Shown: positions 59,031 to 64,000 of the stretch, one piece after another | Position numbering within the stretch: position 1 is the stretch's first letter | Layout of the letters: each line of letters begins with the position of its first letter | Origin: Quillaja saponaria | Taxonomy: Eukaryota; Streptophyta; Magnoliopsida; Fabales; Quillajaceae | Direction: 5' to 3' | Length of the DNA: 64,000 nt | NCBI GenBank assembly: GCA_029379385.1 | Contig: CM055611.1 | Location: forward strand, 1,736,001-1,800,000 | Program-made: the position numbers and the translations under genes | The notes under the pieces: generated by a model | Told to the model about the DNA's origin: nothing | Databases searched by the model: none | What the model saw: only the letters and a program-made list of their open reading frames with translations

Positions 59031-60695
59031 TGTAGGGATTTTGATTATACCGGCACAGCGGAAATTTAAAAAAATTTGGCATAATCAAATTCCTAGGATA
59101 ATCTCTATTGTTTATGAACCAATATTTTTCTATTAAACTTACAAATAAAATATTACCTCTTGAAGTAATTAGAACGATCTTAACTTTTGATCCACCAGTT
59201 GTACAGAGTGTACATCCTATAAGTGTATCCACACTGAATGACTTGATTAAGAACTCTGTGTTGGCTACCAAAAATCTCCTTGTGTGTTAGCACAAGTGAT
59301 GAGATTTTCTCACGTCTCACAAACACTTAGTTTACCAAGAATTCTCTGCTGAGAATTTTGGCTCTCTATGATATTTGAATAAAAATTACGTACGTTACTT
59401 ATAAGGTCTAACCTTATTTAAGTATGATATAATTGAACTCTAAATGATAAGATCAAATTTTATATATTAGAGACTTTTAGATAAAATAGGAAAATCTCAT
59501 CAAAGTTAATCCTATTTTAAATTTTAAATATCATTTGTTTGTAATTACATGAAAGCCCAAAACTTATCTTAATCAAATTGCATCTATTTGTGTATGACCC
59601 CTTAGGTTCATATTAAACTGGCAGTAAGCCACATTAACTTAATGTATTTTTCAATTAGATCTACATCTAATTAATTTAAATCAAAACTAATTTTGATTTA
59701 CCCATTAATAAGAATTAATTATTAAATTAATTCTCGGATTACCTAAAAGTCAATATTGATGCCTAGCAGCATGTGATAACTACCCAGATAATATAAATAT
59801 ATTTGTGAACCTTTTCGCTGTTAGCTACCATGCAATTCAATCTTTCCATCATTCAATGTTCCTGATTAAACTTAGAGTATAGATTAATGTCAAATCCTAA
59901 ATTGTTTAATCTGATGTATCTATTTATAAGTCACAACTCAAATGGTGAAACTTGAATTCTCTAATTTAGTTTCACACCACCCTGGCCAGGGACTTTCTAA
60001 GTTATGTCTTAATTAGATAACATAGAACATTCTCTCTCTTTACTGAGAATGATAGATCCCTTATTGTACATTCATATACCTTCATACATAGATAGTCATA
60101 TCCAACATCTATCTTTGTATAACCCATGGTGAATTATACTTAGATAGTATCAAAGCATGATAACCTATGTACAAGGTATCTATGATGCCTCAGGTCTGAA
60201 GATCATTTGCACCACTACAACGAAGAACACTCATTGACAACTATATAAAAGTCTATATGAGTATTCTATGATCGAGTCAATTCAGTGAACTTGTTCTCTA
60301 GCAAGCACGTACATGTTTATTATAGTGTCAACTACACAAGTGATCATGAGATCAATCACCCTTAACATTTGAGCTAATATAACATGTACTAATTTAACCG
60401 GATCATTAATTCCCATTATTAATGATCCTATGATTAGGAATATTTAAGAACAAAGCTTAAGAAAATATATCTCATAAGCATGATCACATCATGGTTCTTA
60501 TTTTCATTATTTATATTATATAGGATTTATCATGTTCATACTAAAGAATTAACTAGTAATTAAAGTACATGATAAATAATAATATTATATAATAATGAAA
60601 CATATTCATTTTATTAATAACTGAATAAGACTATATTTATAAGTAATATACTATAGACATTTAATATCATTGGCTTGTAGGGTATATTACTAACA
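59031..60695 (-). repeat. Copia element 3, 3' LTR (minus orientation)
   Basis: On the minus strand the LTR starts TGTTAGTAATATACCC at 60695 just after a polypurine tract (GTGCAAGTGGGAGAT). It ends ...AAAATCCCTACA at 59031. The length of about 1.67 kb is long for copia but known in some lineages. The left end is inferred from the CA terminus and the TTTCCGCTG..CCGGTATAATC-like end sequence. The partner LTR is outside the window. Confidence 0.65.
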
Positions 60696-63600
60696 ATCTC
60701 CCACTTGCACTAAAGCCAATTGCTCTTGTATTTCATACCCATCTTCTCAAAGTGGCGATCAAAATTTTGTTGAGACAATGGTTTAGTGAATGGATCTGTT
60801 ATATTATCATTTGTTGATACCTTTTGTTTATTCACATCACATCACCCCTATCAATGATTTCTCTAATCAAATGAAAACGCCTTAGAATGTGTTTGGTCTT
60901 TTGGTGAGACCTTGGTTCCTTTGCCTGTGCTATGGCTCCATTGCTATCACAATATAAGGAGACTGGATTAATAATATCAGGAACCACACCTAGCTCGTTG
61001 ATGAACTTTCTCATCCAAACAGCTTCTTTAGCAGCTTCAGTGGCAACAATATATTTAGCCTTAGTGGTTGAGTCTGCAATGGTGTCTTGTTTGAAAATTT
61101 TCCAATGCACCGCTTCACCATTCAAGGTGAATACATACCCTGATAAAGACTTACTATCATCCTTATCAGATTGAAAACTTAAGTTTATAAAGGCATCAAT
61201 TTTCAAATCTTATCCTCCATAGATGAGAAACAAATCTTTAGTCATTCTTAAGTACTTAATAATGTTCTTCACTGCTTTCCAATGACATTCATCGGGATTA
61301 GACTGATATATGCTTGTTACAGTAAGTGCATAAGCAACATCAAGTCTAGTACATACTATAGAATACATGATAGATCCTATTGCTGAAACATAAGGTATTC
61401 TACTCATTAATTCTCTTTCTTGAGGTGTCTAGGATGACATGTTCTTAGAAAGAGTGATTCCATGACTCATAGGCAAATAGCCTTTCCTTCATACTGAATC
61501 TCTTCAGTATTTTATCTATATACGTAAATTGGGACAAGCCAAGCAACCTTTTAGATCTATCTCTATAGATATTAATCCCTAAAATATAGGTAGCTTTACC
61601 CAAATCTTTCATGGAGAAGTTCTTTGATAGCCAAACCTTGACTGATTGTAACATAGCTACATCATTCCCAATGAGTAGTATGTTATCCACATATAGGATT
61701 AAGAAAACAACAGTGCTCCCACTAACCTTTTTGTATACACAAGGTTCATCCGGATTCTTCATAAAATCAAACTTTTTGATTGTTTCATCAAAACGGATGT
61801 TCCAACTTCTTGAAGCTTGCTTGAGTCCATAAATTGATCTCTGTAGCTTGTATACTTTGTGTTTATCATCACTAAATATAAAACCCTTAGGTTGTGTCAT
61901 GTACACATCATCTTCAATGTTTCCATTGAGAAATGCGGTTTTTACATCCATTTTCCATATTTCATAATCATAGTATGCAGCTATAGCAAGTAAAATCCTA
62001 ATTGATTTAAGCATGACTAAAAGGGAAAAGGTTTCATCAAAATCAATTCCTTTCTTTTGACTATATCCTTTCACTACTAGCCTTGCTTTATAGGTTAACC
62101 TTTCCATCTACTCCAATCTTCCTTTTGAAGATCCATTTGCAACCTATAGGTACTATACCTTGAGGTGCATCAACCAAAGTCCATACTTTGTTAGAGTACA
62201 TGGAATCCATTTCGGATTTCATGGTTTCTTGCCACTTCTTAGAGTCAATGTCATACATTGCCTCTTCATAGGTAGTAGGATCCTCATCAGTTATGAGTTG
62301 ACCCTCATCACCCTTAATGAGAAATCCATAATATCTCTTAGGTGGTTTAGGCATCCTTCCTGACCTATGTAAAAGTTGTGTACTTTGAGGTTCCACTTCA
62401 ATAGACACCTGATGTGGTGGTGTATCATTCGCTTGTGGTTCTTGTGATATCTCATCAAGTTCTATCTTGCTCACACTATTTCCTTCTAGCATAAACTCTT
62501 GTTCTAGAAAGATAGCATGTTTTGAAACAAACATTTTTTGTTCCAATGGGTGATAGAAATAATATCTAGCAGTTTCCTTAGGATATCCCACAAACCTGCA
62601 CTTATTAAATTTTGCTCCTAGCTTATCTGATTGTAATCTTTTTACATATGCAGGACAACCTCAAATCTTAATGTAATTAAGATTGGGTTTCTTTGCTTTC
62701 CATATTTCATATGGTGTTGATGATATAGCCTTCGAGGGTACTCTATTGAGGAGGTGGGCAGCGGATAGTAGGGCAAAACCCCAGAAAGAGGTAGGAAGAT
62801 CAGTGTAACTCTTCATAGATCGAACCATGTCTAACAATGTTCGGTTTCTTCTTTCTGACACACAATTCATTTGTGGTGTTTTAGGAGGAGTCCACTGAGA
62901 GAGAATTCAATTCTCTTTTAAATGATCAAGAAACTCATCAGACAAGTATTCACCTCCTCGATCTGATCAAAGAGTTTTAATACTCTTCCCAGTTTGCTTT
63001 TCAACTTCACTTTTGAATTCTTTGAACTTTTCAAATGATTCAGATTTATACTTTAGTAAGTATACATACCCATACCTAGAAAGGTCATTGATGAAAGTAA
63101 TAAAATAGGAGTAACCTCCTCTAGCAGTGACTGTTAAAGGTCCATACACATCAATATGCACTAACTCTAATATATTTGCAGCTCTTTCTCCATATCTGCT
63201 AAATGGAGATCTAGTCATTTTTCCTATGAGACAAGCTTCACAAGTTGGATAGGATTCAAGATCCTTGAAGTCTAAATAACCTTCTTTTACCAACTTGTGA
63301 ACTTTATCTTCTATAATATGACCTAGTCTTAAGTGCCACATATATGAATAATTTACTTTATCCTTCTTCCTTTTGTTTGAATGTTCGATATTAAGTACAT
63401 TACCATGCACATTAAGAATATAAAGACCATCATCTAAAGTACCAGTACCAGTACCATAACCATAAAATTCATTACGCAAATAAATCGAACAACATTTGTT
63501 CTTAAGAGAAAATTCATAACCCTCTCTATCAAGTTTAGAAACATAAATAATGTTTTTAACTAAAATTGGTACGTAGAAGCAATCTTTAAGTTCTAATGTT

Positions 63601-64000
63601 TTTCAAGATGGTAAAACTAAGCAATAGGTTCCTACAGCTAGTACAGCAACTTTTGCTCCATTTCCTAGTCGCAAGTCCACTTCATCTTTGCTTAACCTTC
63701 TACTTCTTCTCAGTCCATGCATAGAATTGCATATGTGAGAACTACTACCAGTATCTAATACCCATGAAGTAGAAGCATTAATAGTTACATTAACTTCAAT
63801 AACGAACATATAAGACATACCTTCAGAAGGTTTGTTCTTCAAACTTGCAAGATACTCCTTGCAATTTCTCTTCTAATGTCCATCCTTGCCACAATGGAAG
63901 CATTGTCCTTGATCATTGGCCTTGGAAGGTTTCTTAATGCCACCATTAGGTTTGTGTAGCTTATTCTTTTTTGAATCATTCTTTTTAGAAGAACTCTTGC
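60696..64000 (-). mobile_element. Copia element 3, internal region (gag end to RNase H), decayed, truncated by window edge
   Basis: Minus strand, from the right edge: a gag zinc knuckle CFHCGKDGH-stop-KRNC (about 63900-63860), protease with VLDTGSSSHIC (about 63770), the GAG-pre-integrase MWHLRLGH (about 63340), integrase (HIDVYGPLTV near 63150 to about 62650), RT (62200-61445) with [31 protein letters not shown] and LYVDNIL, and RNase H (61200-60832) with CDSNGAIAQAKEP. The frame is interrupted by at least seven stops or shifts: in the zinc knuckle (TAG for Trp), at 63603, after KSIKTL (TGA where Arg is usual), near 62910, at 62661 (TGA before GCPAYVK), at the 62088 frame change, near 61445, and at 61207. 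RT has YVDN instead of YVDD. It cannot move on its own. Confidence 0.92.

Overview
The window looks like nuclear DNA of a dicot plant. It is very AT-rich, its genes have introns with GT..AG ends, and it carries plant-type Ty1/copia, RTE, L1, hAT, CACTA and Tourist-like elements. Its low-copy content is one family of membrane transporters, a divergent branch of the NRT1/PTR (NPF/POT) family. I see one apparently complete gene (27762-29824, minus) and broken or fragmentary relatives at 7981-8253 (+), 10338-11429 (-), 31462-31543 (-), 33640-34650 (+), 38642-40671 (-), 43784-43894 (-), 47733-49790 (+) and 50614-52590 (-). I could not name the species.

Layout. 1-3 kb: degraded coding-like DNA and AT-rich spacer. 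3.2-7.4 kb: first copy of a long non-coding unit built of tandem ~120-bp repeats, carrying a Tourist-like MITE. 8-11.4 kb: a convergent pair of NPF remnants. 11.4-14.8 kb: a nested pile of hAT end, L1 fragment and two copia fragments. 14.8-22 kb: second copy of the non-coding unit. 23.3-26.5 kb: a full-length but inactivated RTE-type LINE with target-site duplication. 27.2-27.5 kb: a 5'-truncated RTE copy. 27.7-29.8 kb: the complete NPF gene. 31.5-36 kb: an NPF exon-1 relic, CACTA and hAT remnants, an NPF pseudogene and a possible stray exon. 38.6-40.7 kb: NPF pseudogene. 41-44 kb: hAT end, ~212-bp tandem repeats and a partial fourth copy of the non-coding unit. 44-47.7 kb: AT-rich spacer. 47.7-52.6 kb: a convergent NPF pair (plus and minus), both broken. 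53.2-58.5 kb: third copy of the non-coding unit, about 5 kb and very similar to the second. 59.0-64 kb: the 3' LTR (about 1.7 kb) and internal part of a decayed copia element running off the right edge.

How it fits together. The recurring arrangement is non-coding block, plus-strand NPF, minus-strand NPF (G/A, F/C, E/D). This suggests the locus grew by tandem duplication of a convergent NPF pair with its flank, followed by loss of most copies and heavy transposon insertion. Because the copies are paralogous, several insertions can be checked against an 'empty site' inside the same window. The NPF copies whose first exons are readable all lack the ExxER motif of helix 1 that canonical proton-coupled members carry. 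No RNA gene, CRISPR array or prokaryote-type system was seen.
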